A stretch of DNA of 64,000 nucleotides, from the NCBI GenBank assembly GCA_017591395.1, contig WEDG01001497.1, forward strand, positions 1 to 64,000, in the 5' to 3' direction. Position numbers and translations under genes: made by a program. This DNA is from Schistocephalus solidus (Eukaryota > Platyhelminthes > Cestoda > Diphyllobothriidea > Diphyllobothriidae). Position 1 is the first letter of the stretch; the number at the start of each line of letters is the position of its first letter. Shown piece after piece: positions 9,560 through 19,600 of this stretch. The notes below the pieces were generated by a model. That model was not told where the DNA came from. It was given only the letters and a program-made list of their open reading frames with translations, and ran no database searches.

Positions 9560-11266
9560 GTAGCTGGAATTCGATTGGTTGCTAGTGCACCTCGATGACG
9601 CGTCACTAAGGGCGCAAAAGAATGCGCGCAGCGTTATTGGCAAATCGATCGGGCACTGAGCTGTCAATCGCGCGCGCCGTGCCGTGCCATTTCCTGCGGT
9701 CACGTGCTGCGACGCGGTCGCCTAAATGCCTGCACCCCTGTTCTGTCTATACTGATCGTTTTTTCTTTATTTGCAGAATGTTTAGAGCATTATCTAAGAG
9801 AATATTTAGGAGACGTGCCCAAAAAGGCTTTCTGGATGATTTACGTCAAATTGCCGGGAATATGAGGGAAATGTATCCGTCCGACTCATCTTCATCGTCA
9901 TGGCATGTAACCTTTTCTTGTAGTTTGTCATATGACGACTCGGACTCAGAGATTTCTTCTGCTGATGAGGAGACAAGTTTGATGTCATCTATATTTAAAG
10001 TGACTGCAAACAACTCTTCAAGCACACCTACAATTAAAGAGGAACCTATGGTTCGAGAGGCTATGAGTTCATGGGCAATACGCTTGCGAATACCATTGAT
10101 TCATCTGAGCAGTCTTCTGAAGATTATCAGACGACTTACCGCAGACCTTCCTGCAGACGCACGAACGCTGTTGGGTGGGGCAAGTGATGTTTCAACGGTA
10201 ACGGCAATGGGCTGTGGTGAGAACGTTCATTTAGGACTTGTGAAACAGTAAACTGAGCAGTTTCGAGACCCTACCAAGCGTCTAATAGGCAATAGTTTTG
10301 TAACGTATTTAGCTTTTGATGGGCTCCCTATACATAAGAAAACTAAGCGCGGGTTTTGGCCTATCCTAGGTAGAATTTTGGAGCCCTTTGTTAGTGAAAT
10401 ATTCGTTGTGGGAATTTACTGTGGCTATGCAAAGCCTTGAGATGTACAAAGTTCTGTAGGCGCCTCGCTTAAGAATTAAAATATTTGGCCAGAGATGGTC
10501 TGCGTGTCGAACATATCAACAGGACCCTTGGGTTTCGTTTAGCAGCTGTAATTTGCGATGCTCCAGCGAGAGCTTTTATTAAGCAAATTAAGAATGTGAA
10601 CGCCTATTATGGCTGTGAGAGGTGTTGCCTTCCCAAAAGATATTGGAAGCACTTTTTACTATTGTTCACGGCAATACGCTGTCTTGTTCGTCCCCATTCG
10701 TGCAAATAATGGGTGCCCTACTGTAGGCAGCTGTTGAAAATCTTCGTAGAAAAATATTCGTTAGTCGGAAATGGTGTACATTGTTCACAGCATTGTTCAT
10801 CTACCGGATGATGTCCACCGATATGGTCCCCTTGATAGTTTCTCGTCTTTCCCTTTTGAAAGTTATCTAGGAAAAATGAAGCGCATGCTTAGGAAACCAT
10901 CGCAGCCACTTCAGCCAGTTGTCCGTAGGCTAGGATAATTACATGCAGAGCGGCGGCCGTTAAGTGGTCTATCAGAATGGACTTCTATTTATGAACACCG
11001 CGACGGACGACTACCACCATCGGGTGGTTCGTTTATCCAGTTTCGGTATATTAAGAACAAAAGGTTAATAATTGGTACGACGCCATCAAATAGGTCACTT
11101 CTGGTAGGCGATAAATTAGTAAGTGTACAGAATATTGTCCGCTATTCGAGTGGAAACATAGGCTTAGTGTTTGTAGACTATGAAAATGTTGAGGACTTTT
11201 TTGATTATCCGGAAAACTCGTCATTTATTAACGTTTATAAAGCTACATTAGGGGAACGCATTGGTT
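9560..11266 (+). mobile_element. decayed transposase, copy A (family associated with DUF4806 proteins)
   Basis: The 5' untranslated part starts near GGTTGCTAGTGCACCTCGAT. A splice acceptor (TTTATTTGCAG, ending at 9776) precedes the coding part, in which stops and frameshifts divide these blocks: an Asp/Ser-rich N-terminus; LPADARTLLGG (about 10150); FDGLPIHKK and GFWPILGRI (about 10310-10375); ICDAPARAFIKQIKN and GCERC (10550-10625); VYIVHSIVHLPDDVHRYGPL and FPFESYLGKMKRMLRK (10766-10900); and a C-terminal region ending at about 11266. This block order matches a transposase-like family I know from insects and cnidarians, whose superfamily I cannot name with certainty. The copy is inactive. 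Confidence 0.75.
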
Positions 11267-12228
11267 GCTAGTGCACCTCGATGACGCGTCGCTAAGGGCA
11301 CAAAAGAATGCGCGCAGCGTTATTGACAAATCGATCGGGCACTGAGCCTTCAATCGCGCGCGCCGTGCCGCGCCATTTCCTGCGATCTCATGCTGCGACG
11401 CGGTCACCTACTGCCTGCACCCCTGTTCTGTCTATACTGACCGTTTTTTGCCTTTTTTGCAGAAAGTTTAGAGCAGTATATAAGAGAACACTTAGGATAC
11501 GTGCCCAGAAAGGCTTTCTGGATGATTAACATAAAATTGCCAAGAATATGAGGGGAAATATATCCGTCCGACTCATCTTCATCGTCATGGCATGTGACCT
11601 CTTCTTGTAGTTCGTCATATGAAGACTCGGACTCAGAGATTTCTTCTGCTGATGAGGAGACAAGTTTGACGTCAGATATATCTGACGTGGCTGCAAACAA
11701 CTCTTCAAGCACACCTACAATTGAAGAGTAACCTACGGTTCGAGAGTCTATGAGTTCATGGGCAATACGCTCGCGTATACCATTGATTCATCTGGGCAGT
11801 CTTCTGAAGATTATCAGACGACTAACCTCGGACCTTCCTGCGGACGCACGAACGCTGTTGGGTGGGGCAAGTGATGTTTCAACGGTAACGGCAATGGGCA
11901 GTGGTAAGTACGTTCATTTAAGACTTGTGAAACAGTTAACTGAGCAGTTTTGAGACCCTACCAGGCATCTAATATGCAATAGTATTGTAACGTATTTAAC
12001 TATTGATGGGCTCCCTATACATAAGAAAACTAATCGCGGGTTTTGGCCTATCCTAGGTAGAATTATGGAGCCCTTTGTTAGTTAAATATTCGTTGTGGGA
12101 ATTTACTGTTGTTATGGAAAGCCTTCAGATGTACAAACGTTCTGTAGGCCACTCGCTAAAGAATTAACATCTTTGGCCAGAGATGGTCTGCGTGTCGAAC
12201 ATATCCAGAGGACCCTTGGGTTTCTATG
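11262..12228 (+). mobile_element. decayed transposase, copy B, truncated
   Basis: A second copy starts directly at the end of copy A, in the same orientation, with the same 5' sequence (GGTTGCTAGTGCACCTCGAT) and the same acceptor (TTTTTTGCAG). It is roughly 90% identical to copy A by eye. Some positions that are stops in A are sense codons in B (KQLTEQF and KPSDVQ), and the reverse is also true, so both decayed independently from a functional ancestor. Similarity stops abruptly at about 12228, just after GPLGF-type sequence and before the CDAPARA block, so the C-terminal half is missing. Confidence 0.75.
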
Positions 12229-12289
12229 GTAGGCACCAAGACAAAAAAGCCTTTTTTGCTTACCCTCTCTACGCTGTTATTCAGGGTAA

Positions 12290-12469
12290 GTAAAAGCTCA
12301 TGAATTACTTCATCATGTTGCCGCAGAGGTTTTTAATAGGTGGAATAATCCACAAAAAGCCGACAAATTACAGCTGGAGAGGGCTTTAAAGAATGCCTTT
12401 AAGAAGGCATACGATCGCCTACACAAAAGGGGCCTAAAGGCTACCCTCGGCAAGAGTCTTGACGTTTAG
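12290..12469 (+). CDS. short basic helical ORF, unidentified
   Basis: Open frame of 59 codons ending in TAG, with a Lys/Arg-rich predicted helix (ERALKNAFKKAYDRLHKRG). It follows a donor-like GTAAGT at 12286 and has no ATG at its start, so it could be a 3' terminal exon or a piece of an unrelated element at the truncation point of copy B. I do not recognise it. Confidence 0.25.
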   Translation, partial: VKAHELLHHVAAEVFNRWNNPQKADKLQLERALKNAFKKAYDRLHKRGLKATLGKSLDV

Positions 12470-12899
12470 TCAAATTTGTTAACATTGTCTACAGCAATTG
12501 TCTGCATTTAAAATCAAGCTGGTTATGATGCTTTTATAATTAGCATTTCAAAGTCCATTGTTTACTCACGCACAGAATAAATTCACTTTTGCATTTTAGA
12601 GGGGAGATCCTATGAACCAGTGGACGGATTGCCGGGTCCCTCGATACAGGATTAGTCCAGCGACTTCAATTACGGACAAATTGCAGACTTATTTTTGTAA
12701 ACCTCCATTTTTGTACACTTTTTTAAACAAAATATACTTTACTTATTTGCTCAGTCTTACGAGAGTCACCTTATCATTGGTAAAAATTGTATAAGAATGT
12801 AATGGGGGTCGTTTTTAAAGCGTTTACCTAGTTGGGGGGTCTACAGAAAGAGAAAGGGGTTCCGCTGTGCGGTTGAAAAATTAGACCCGAATTTTCCGG
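12470..12899. other. no gene seen
   Basis: AT-rich sequence with a scattered AATAAA and no convincing coding frame. Confidence 0.4.
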
Positions 12900-12988
12900 A
12901 TCCGATTCGCGTACGAATTAGGTGGACATGGTAGTATCCAATTCGCGTCCAACCATTCGTACGGTCGTATCCGATTCGCGTACGAATT
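12900..12988. repeat. CpG-rich short repeat cluster
   Basis: The 20-mer ATCCGATTCGCGTACGAATT occurs at 12900-12919 and again, identical, at 12969-12988. Between them lies a degenerate third copy (TATCCAATTCGCGTCC) followed by ATTCGTACGG, which is the reverse complement of part of the unit. This is striking CpG density in an AT-rich background. Confidence 0.8.
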
Positions 12989-14486
12989 GTTATTAGGGCG
13001 GTGGTGGTTCCTAAAATAAAGAAATTTGTTGGTTATCGTCGTGAACATTATGAAAAGAGTTATCAATCACAGTCAGGATTAAAATAAATATCACTAATTT
13101 AATAACGTTTAAACCTGAAATGCGTTACGTGTGAAGACATTGGTAAAATTAGCATGTCTCCAGAAGCAGACATTGTTTTATAAATTGGATCGCTGGTGGA
13201 ACATTCCGGAAGCAGAATAAATATGCTGGAGTAATTCAATGGAGTTGTTTTACCTTCTCAATTACCTCTCGGCGTTTTTATCTGCCACCGTACCTATCGC
13301 TGACACCATGGAACTAGTCAATAGCTGTTCTGCGAATAACATATACGGACAAATTATTGAAGCTGTTAGTTAGGCAACTGGCTTCTGCAGACGTCAGGGA
13401 AACTTTATGACCTACCTGTAAAAACTTTATAGAGCGGGCAGCCAATAACTGACCAATTGTCAGTGGAACCGGCCCAGCAGAAGTTTAGGCACAGGGGTGG
13501 TCTAATAAAACGCGTCAAGAGGTTCCGGACAAACTCTCTTTCATTTCTTCCCCATACCACTGACAACCTTTCTATCTACAAATCATGAATAACGTTTAGA
13601 AATAAATATATCCAAACCACCTCATTGGCATAATCCAATGTCCTTCTCATTACTCCAAGGAAGTCATTGTAGGCCTCCTCTATGCACAGGGGTATACGAC
13701 AAATCGACTGGCTAGCCGTGTTAGGGACAGCCATTGCCCGCATTTCCTTGCGTATGTCATTTAAGGCTGCACATAGCTGTTCCATGTTGTGAGCCTGTCT
13801 GTCTGCTATGTTATAAACTTTTTTATTAGGTTAAGGTTAACAACAATGGAAAAAGTCGTACCATAGCAATTCCATGTCCTTTCGTATTTCCTTGATTGAA
13901 GTTTAAAGGACAGCTTCAGATCGTTCAGGCAGTAGTCTGAGGTACATACTAGTAAAAAGCTTACTGATAAGTGGATGGCGGAGAAGGTCATGCTGGTGTA
14001 CTCTCAGGCATCGATGGGCCCGGTATATTCTCATCATTCCTAGGCCTAAAAATAATATTGTCAAAGGTTCTTAATGTGATATCGGTAATGCCATCGGCCA
14101 GACAGCCAGTCTCCGTTCTGGTGATCGAAACAAACCGTCGTCGAGAAGACGCCCGCTGTACACAGGGGACGCCATGCGGTTAGTAATAGAAATTCCAACA
14201 TGACAGCATCTAGAGTGTTTTCTATTACCTTCACCAAACGACGTACCTGTTGCACCCATAGTGCCCATTGTGGGTTTTCACCTGCCGGACATATGAGCGA
14301 GCTTGAGAGTCACATATCACATTGGATAATTTAACTTGGCATTAGCTTTTTCCAATATAAAGAAAATTCCTTATACTTTCCTTGTCGTTTTTTCTTATTT
14401 TTTTTACTGGTATTGCCTCGTTTATACATCGCCTTGGTTCTGGTGCAATAATAGTCTCATACTACAATTTTATTGCTATTCCGTGT
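12989..14486. other. unassigned stretch with weak exon candidates
   Basis: No recognised gene. On the minus strand, 13785-13600 reads as a 60-residue helical frame starting at ATG (MEQLCAALNDIRKEMRAM...). A strong donor, CAACAG|GTACGT, lies at about 14245, preceded by the frame CPAGENPQWALWVQQ. These could be exons of one minus-strand gene, but I could not connect them or match them to a family. Confidence 0.25.
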
Positions 14487-14786
14487 TCATTTTATTTTTG
14501 GCCTGCACAAACAAGCCCTATTTTCAATCGTTCTCGCAAGTTCCGCCACGTTAACCTTCACATCCTTTGGCAAATATTCACCCCATAGTCTTTCTGAATT
14601 TTTGTACCTCATGTAGTTTTTTTCTATAAAAAGTTTTCCAAATTTTGAAATCAACTGCACAGGGATCGTTGCCTCTTCACGTTGATTGACATTGATAAAC
14701 TCGTTGGCTGGAAGAAAAGGCCCAAATCCGTATTCTACCTTATAGATTTCTATGACAAGGGGGCAAAAAAGTAGTCGCAATACTTA
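14487..14786 (-). CDS. possible exon, unidentified
   Basis: Minus-strand open frame of about 98 codons without an ATG at its upper end. A plausible acceptor (TTGTCATAG) would start it at EIYKVEYGFGPFLPANEF, and a donor-like GTTAAC follows YLPKDVK. The composition is that of a globular protein (VQLISKFGKLFIEKNYMRY). It lies upstream of and divergent from the RAD51AP1-like gene. No family recognised; a chance frame is possible. Confidence 0.3.
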
Positions 14787-14910
14787 GTATCCTCCTTCTT
14801 AATGTAACTTAAACAGTTTATGTGGGCGAATATGTAAATCCTTTCAAAACATTAACGAGCCACGAAATACAAAAGGTTTGCTCTAAGGCGCCCGATTTAT
14901 TTTTGTTCTC

Positions 14911-15420
14911 ATGGATGAGGGCAGAAAATCAAGACAACGAAAAAGAATAGATTATTCAAAGCTTTTGTCAGCTACAGACGATGACGACACCGATGACGAT
15001 TTCTTTCCCCAAGATTCCCCTCCGCACAAAAAAGTGGCCTTCTCTTCAGGCAGAGCAACAAAATCAGACCAGAAGCGCAAAGTTAGAGAAGTTCAGAAAA
15101 GCAGTAAAGCTAAAAAGCCAGAGTCATCCTCCTGTAAAGCGGAATCAATACTAGCCACTGAAGCGTCTGCCGCAGCTACCTCAAACCACTCGAGACCTCC
15201 CTTTCCGGCCACGCCCCAGCCGCCATCAAATATCCGAATGAGTGCCTCCTCCTCGTCAGTGAAGACTCTCCCAACCGCTTGCTACTCATCGGCGCCTAGC
15301 ACCCCTGCAAATTCAAGGAGAGTCGCTTTCTGTGTCACACCATCTAGCGGACTGCGTTTAGGGCTCTCGCGTAGAGGGGCTTCTAAACCCCTGCACACAA
15401 ACATCCGTCTGGCACAATGA
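14911..15420 (+). CDS. RAD51AP1: RAD51-associated protein 1-like (RAD51AP1)
   Basis: A single-exon 169-residue frame from ATG to TGA. RAD51AP1 binds RAD51 and DNA and stimulates joint-molecule formation during homologous recombination in the nucleus. Two signatures are visible. Near the N-terminus is a basic patch followed by DYSKLL and an acidic run, DDDDTDDDFF, matching the vertebrate KPVNYSQF-acidic start. At the C-terminus is SSGLRLGLSRRGASKPLH, matching the RAD51-binding motif (LRLGLSR-x4-PLH). Between them is a low-complexity Lys/Ser/Pro segment that may bind DNA. At 169 residues it is about half the human length; the central part is much shorter. It converges tail to tail with the ORF ending at 15496. 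Identification rests mainly on the C-terminal motif. Confidence 0.8.
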   Translation: MDEGRKSRQRKRIDYSKLLSATDDDDTDDDFFPQDSPPHKKVAFSSGRATKSDQKRKVREVQKSSKAKKPESSSCKAESILATEASAAATSNHSRPPFPATPQPPSNIRMSASSSSVKTLPTACYSSAPSTPANSRRVAFCVTPSSGLRLGLSRRGASKPLHTNIRLAQ

Positions 15421-15495
15421 AGTAATTTTCATAACGTATTTGTCATTTCCCGAGTTTTTAACTGACCTTATTTTGATGAATTTTATGTACATAAA

Positions 15496-15819
15496 CTAGG
15501 CTTGCACCATACTTGGTGAATACAGCAGACATAGGTCTTTTATATCAGACTTCGGACTGCGGTCTTGACGCCCGCGCGGACTGACAACGCCCGTATTCTC
15601 GAGTGAAATAGAAAACTGTTGACCTCGCCACGTCTCCAATGCAGCAAGACATGGCCCCCATACTGCCTGCAATTTAGGACCAGGCTCATTCACCAAATCC
15701 AGAGGATTCATTTTACCGAGAACTACGAACAAACTCGCATCCAGGTTAAATGTAACCGTGAACATGCTTGTCGCATTTGCGACCAACAGACGATCACTCC
15801 AAAGGCTTTGCGGGCCTAT
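15496..15819 (-). CDS. possible terminal exon, unidentified
   Basis: Minus-strand frame of about 107 codons ending in TAG, only 75 bases from the RAD51AP1-like stop in convergent orientation. Visible segments are SMFTVTFNLDASLFVVLGKM, then NEPGPKLQAVWGPCLAALET and a Ser/Arg-rich tail. No in-frame ATG lies near its 5' end, so it would be a last exon, and its gene would have to lie below the METTL6 stop at 16649. Other minus frames at 15.9-16.3 kb are too weak to join. Family not recognised. Confidence 0.35.
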   Translation of the reverse strand: MGPQSLWSDRLLVANATSMFTVTFNLDASLFVVLGKMNPLDLVNEPGPKLQAVWGPCLAALETWRGQQFSISLENTGVVSPRGRQDRSPKSDIKDLCLLYSPSMVQA

Positions 15820-16648
15820 TCATATTTTTGCGCACGTCAGATCTATCTGGGTCAACGAGAGCTGTGCTCTTTAAGTGGCCCAGCTATTCTTTAGCACTCA
15901 GGTACAGCACGAGAAGTAGGGACAGGCCTCTAAAGATTGTCCGTTTGCTTGTATTATCCATTGACATATTTTGTTGGAGCCTAACCACGATGCGTCAAAA
16001 ACAGTTTCACGTAGTTTATTTACAGCCCTAAAACGGTGACGCCGTCGGGCTTCGTGTTTATTGTGCCTAGACTGACCACCCTCTGCGGGTGGGTTCATGA
16101 TCACCTACTCAGAATACTAGGTAACCCTACCCCCAAAGAGTGTTTCATCACAAGGAGGCGTCTCGCAGACAGCATAATGATGAATACCGCCATAATCTCA
16201 TCTATTCGAAGTAGACGAAAAATACACCCTGGCGGGCGAGATACGCTCTTCATTCTAAGCGACCGATCGCAATGAATGTTAAGAAGGCGGGCGCATCAGA
16301 GCAAACCGTGTGCAGTAATTGTTTAGTCTTCAGCTTTTGTTTTTTAGTGCATGGTCCTAGCCGAAAGGCAGTCCAGTTAAAGCCGAATTTAGTGCTCGAA
16401 CTCTATATATACCAACTGAGGTCTACGATGCCTAACAGCAAATATCGTGTACAAAACTGGTGATCTTTTTTAAGTCCAAGCAAGCTTAGCCAAGTTGAAA
16501 AAGCCGCGCGGAGACTTCGTGGCGACGGTAGTGGTGATCTAGGATACGCTTTTTAGGGAAATCAGTGAAAAACACCGGAATTCATGACGTGCCCCGTCCC
16601 ATGACCATCTGAAACATTGAAAAGTCAGTTAAGCAAAATAATAGTAGT
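15820..16648. other. intergenic, weak frames only
   Basis: Lies between the METTL6 stop and the unidentified terminal exon. Short frames on both strands (for example MKSVSRPPGCIFRL on the minus strand from about 16252) have no recognisable domain, and no clear splice path links them. Confidence 0.3.
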
Positions 16649-19600
16649 CTATTTTGGTTTCTCTGCAATGGCTTGGATGAAAATACGCTTGACACAGAGA
16701 TCAATGGCACGGTTTTCCGTTTTTCTGTGTATATAAGAACACTTAAGCACAGTTAGCCCAGCATTAGTCAGCATAGCGGTCAATTCCTCAACAGAGAAGA
16801 AGTAGGTAAATGTACCATCCTGCCGGTGGTAGAAAGGTTTGTCTTCGAGAAGGCGACTTCCACGTCCAAACCGTAGTTGCGAATGGTCGTAGAGCCCGTA
16901 GTCACGCAGGAGTAATTTTCCACCAGGTCGTAGAACGCTTAGAATAAAAACATCCGCGGCAGGTGAATATATTCCAAAAATTCAAAAGGGTTTAAAGCCT
17001 TTGAGAGCACAAATGAAGTCTTAAAGGTGGCCGAAAATAGCTAAGAACCCGCATAAAAAGTTTTTTTAAAGATGCGCCTGCCTGAAACTTTTAAAGTAAA
17101 AAAAACTAGTTTGACATCCACGCGACATCGTTTTCCAACAGACTACACCCAAATAGGGCCAGACTGCCCTCGAATAATTGAATTTATCTCATTCAGTTGT
17201 TGCCCAACCGCTTACATCAGTCCTGTTCCAAAAGCCTCATTTATGCTACTCGATTCAGGTGTAACCACCGACACCCAGCTACTCTCCTACTATCATCAAG
17301 GACAACGAGAAGCCAAACCGCGATCATTACTATTCATACTGCTAACAGGTGCCATGAAAAGTGAAGTACGTAAAATCAAGTTGCGGATGGGTCTTGCAGG
17401 ATCGCCGCCAAACTACCTTCGTGAATTCCTAGTTCAGTGCAATGTGAACCTCTATACTGACCAAGTAGCTGGGTATGCAACCTATTAATACAGATTTCTG
17501 TATAAATAGATCGGACGAAAATCATGTGGTTTCATCGATTGCCACGGTTCGGGATGAAAGTAAGTAACTAATTGTATACACGCGCAAAGATAACAACATA
17601 CATGAATGAACACAGATTAGACTTCGCAAGATAGATTGAAAATGTGTACCGAAACCCTTCAACAACAGCCCGATAACCCGATCAGTAAAGACGGGCAGTG
17701 GTGGGGGGGTGCTGGGAAGGCTTTAAAGTATACTGAAGCCAACAGAATGTAAATGTAAACGACTTAAAATTAAATCATGGAAACCACTACAGTTTTCGTA
17801 CAGATGCAATACTCAACTCCCTGTTCAGGTTTCTCATGTTGCAGTCATCAACCAGCGACCTGCTCTTGTTTTGCAAAGTACCTAGATGGATACCAGAGCG
17901 GTGTGAAGCAACTCACTCGGAAATATTCTGCAGACAGATGTGCATAGCGTCCGGGTTAATGGCTGAGAGGACGAAGATAAGAGTGGCTAAGTGGAAGCCT
18001 GAATGAAGCGGGGAAGGTTGATCGAGGAGAGCAGGTTTCGGGGCGTCAGCAAGTGCCACTGAGAGTGCACCCTCGGCGGAAATGTCACACACGAAGGCCG
18101 ATGCACGATCCGCTGAAAATAGGGTGTGCCGCTTGACCATGGCCACAGCCTTCGGGGAGATGTCGCAGGCATAGAATATGGCTGACTTCAAGTCTATTTA
18201 AGTGACAAAAAAGATAGGCGTTAATTATAATACAGTAAATAAGTGCAAGAATACGTGAGTAGAGTAAGCACTCAGAGGCACGAGAGAGCGACGACATAGC
18301 CAACAGAACTACGACATAGCATAAAAGGGATTGCTGGCAAGACTCGCTTTTGTGTAAAAGTACACTGAAACCATAACAATGACCTAAGGGGATGTAAGTT
18401 GATACGTAGTCTTAAACTGTACCTCGTCAGAACGGTACAAAATAGACTCACGGAGTCATATTCTACGGGGCTAAACAAAAGAAATGGCTAGAGAAGATTA
18501 AGCGACAGCACCTTTGGTGGATTCTGTAGGAGGCTGAACTGCTGAGTCGAACTGCAGTCCCGAGTTCATGTTCTCGAGTAGGGGGAAGATAAAATTGCCG
18601 ACACCACACCCCACCTCCAAAATCATCCTTTGGTCCGAACCAACCTCTAAGAGTTTAGTTAGCTCGACAAATTCGCGTGTCGTCCAGTGCCGATCCTATA
18701 GGAGTTGGGAAAGAGCAACGCAATTATTTTTGGGTGAGCAAACTTGGAACTGATTGCTTCAATGGAAGAAGAAAAACAGTGTGAAGAAAGCGAAGAAGTG
18801 GGCAAATTTTCGCGGCCAAATTGCTGTTAGATCGAGTTCTACCTATAGAACCTACAATTACTCCAGGTTGACGTTCACTTTGCCGGTGAGATCCTGTCTC
18901 CCCTAAGCACTGCAGTTTTCAGCCTCTGGTGCAGTATTTCGTCGAGCTCGTCTTCGTGGATGGATTTACAGCTTAATCTTTCATACTCGCAATTGCAGCT
19001 GGTTTTGTTTATAACAGGCCTAGGCGGTTTCGGCTTCTAATGAGTACACGGTTCTACAGTTATAGGGACTGGGGGGCATTCACGCGATCTTTTTGCTGTT
19101 GGAATTATAAAAAGCAGTGCTAGTTATGAGCAAATGTCTTCTTGGCGGGTGTTACTCTGAAGACCGTGTCTGTAGTGGCTTCCTATGACGTGACAACCAA
19201 GCACTAGATCCAATTAGTGTTAAATGCGTAATCGTGCAGTAACTTCTGCGGTACTAATCTGCATATCGGCATCCCGTGCCAACACAGTGAAGGCGTGCAG
19301 ATCCTCCCAGGGCTTGTCGTTTACGACGTCAGGACTTGCCAATGTTGGAAAGCAGACGATGAGACCAGTAGCAAGTTTAAAGTTGCGAAGCAGGAGCCAA
19401 ATTGTGATAAGTCGACCGAGGACGCCATTTGGGAGAGAGAGAGAGAGAGAGAGAGAGCAACTCTTGGATCATCGTAACCGTTTCTTTTATTCATGTGAGC
19501 TTTCGAACTCGTATAAGACTGCACTGTCAGAGGCAAAGGCTACGACAGAAAAAGCAACATATATAGCGGATAGGAGCTAATAAAACATCAGTAACGCCAA

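Noticed and set aside
12900..12988. CRISPR-like array
   Set aside because: Only two exact repeats, irregular spacing, and a eukaryotic context.
18568..18753. 61-codon plus-strand frame at 18.6 kb
   Set aside because: It is the complement of METTL6 exon 2, which has the conserved motifs on the minus strand.
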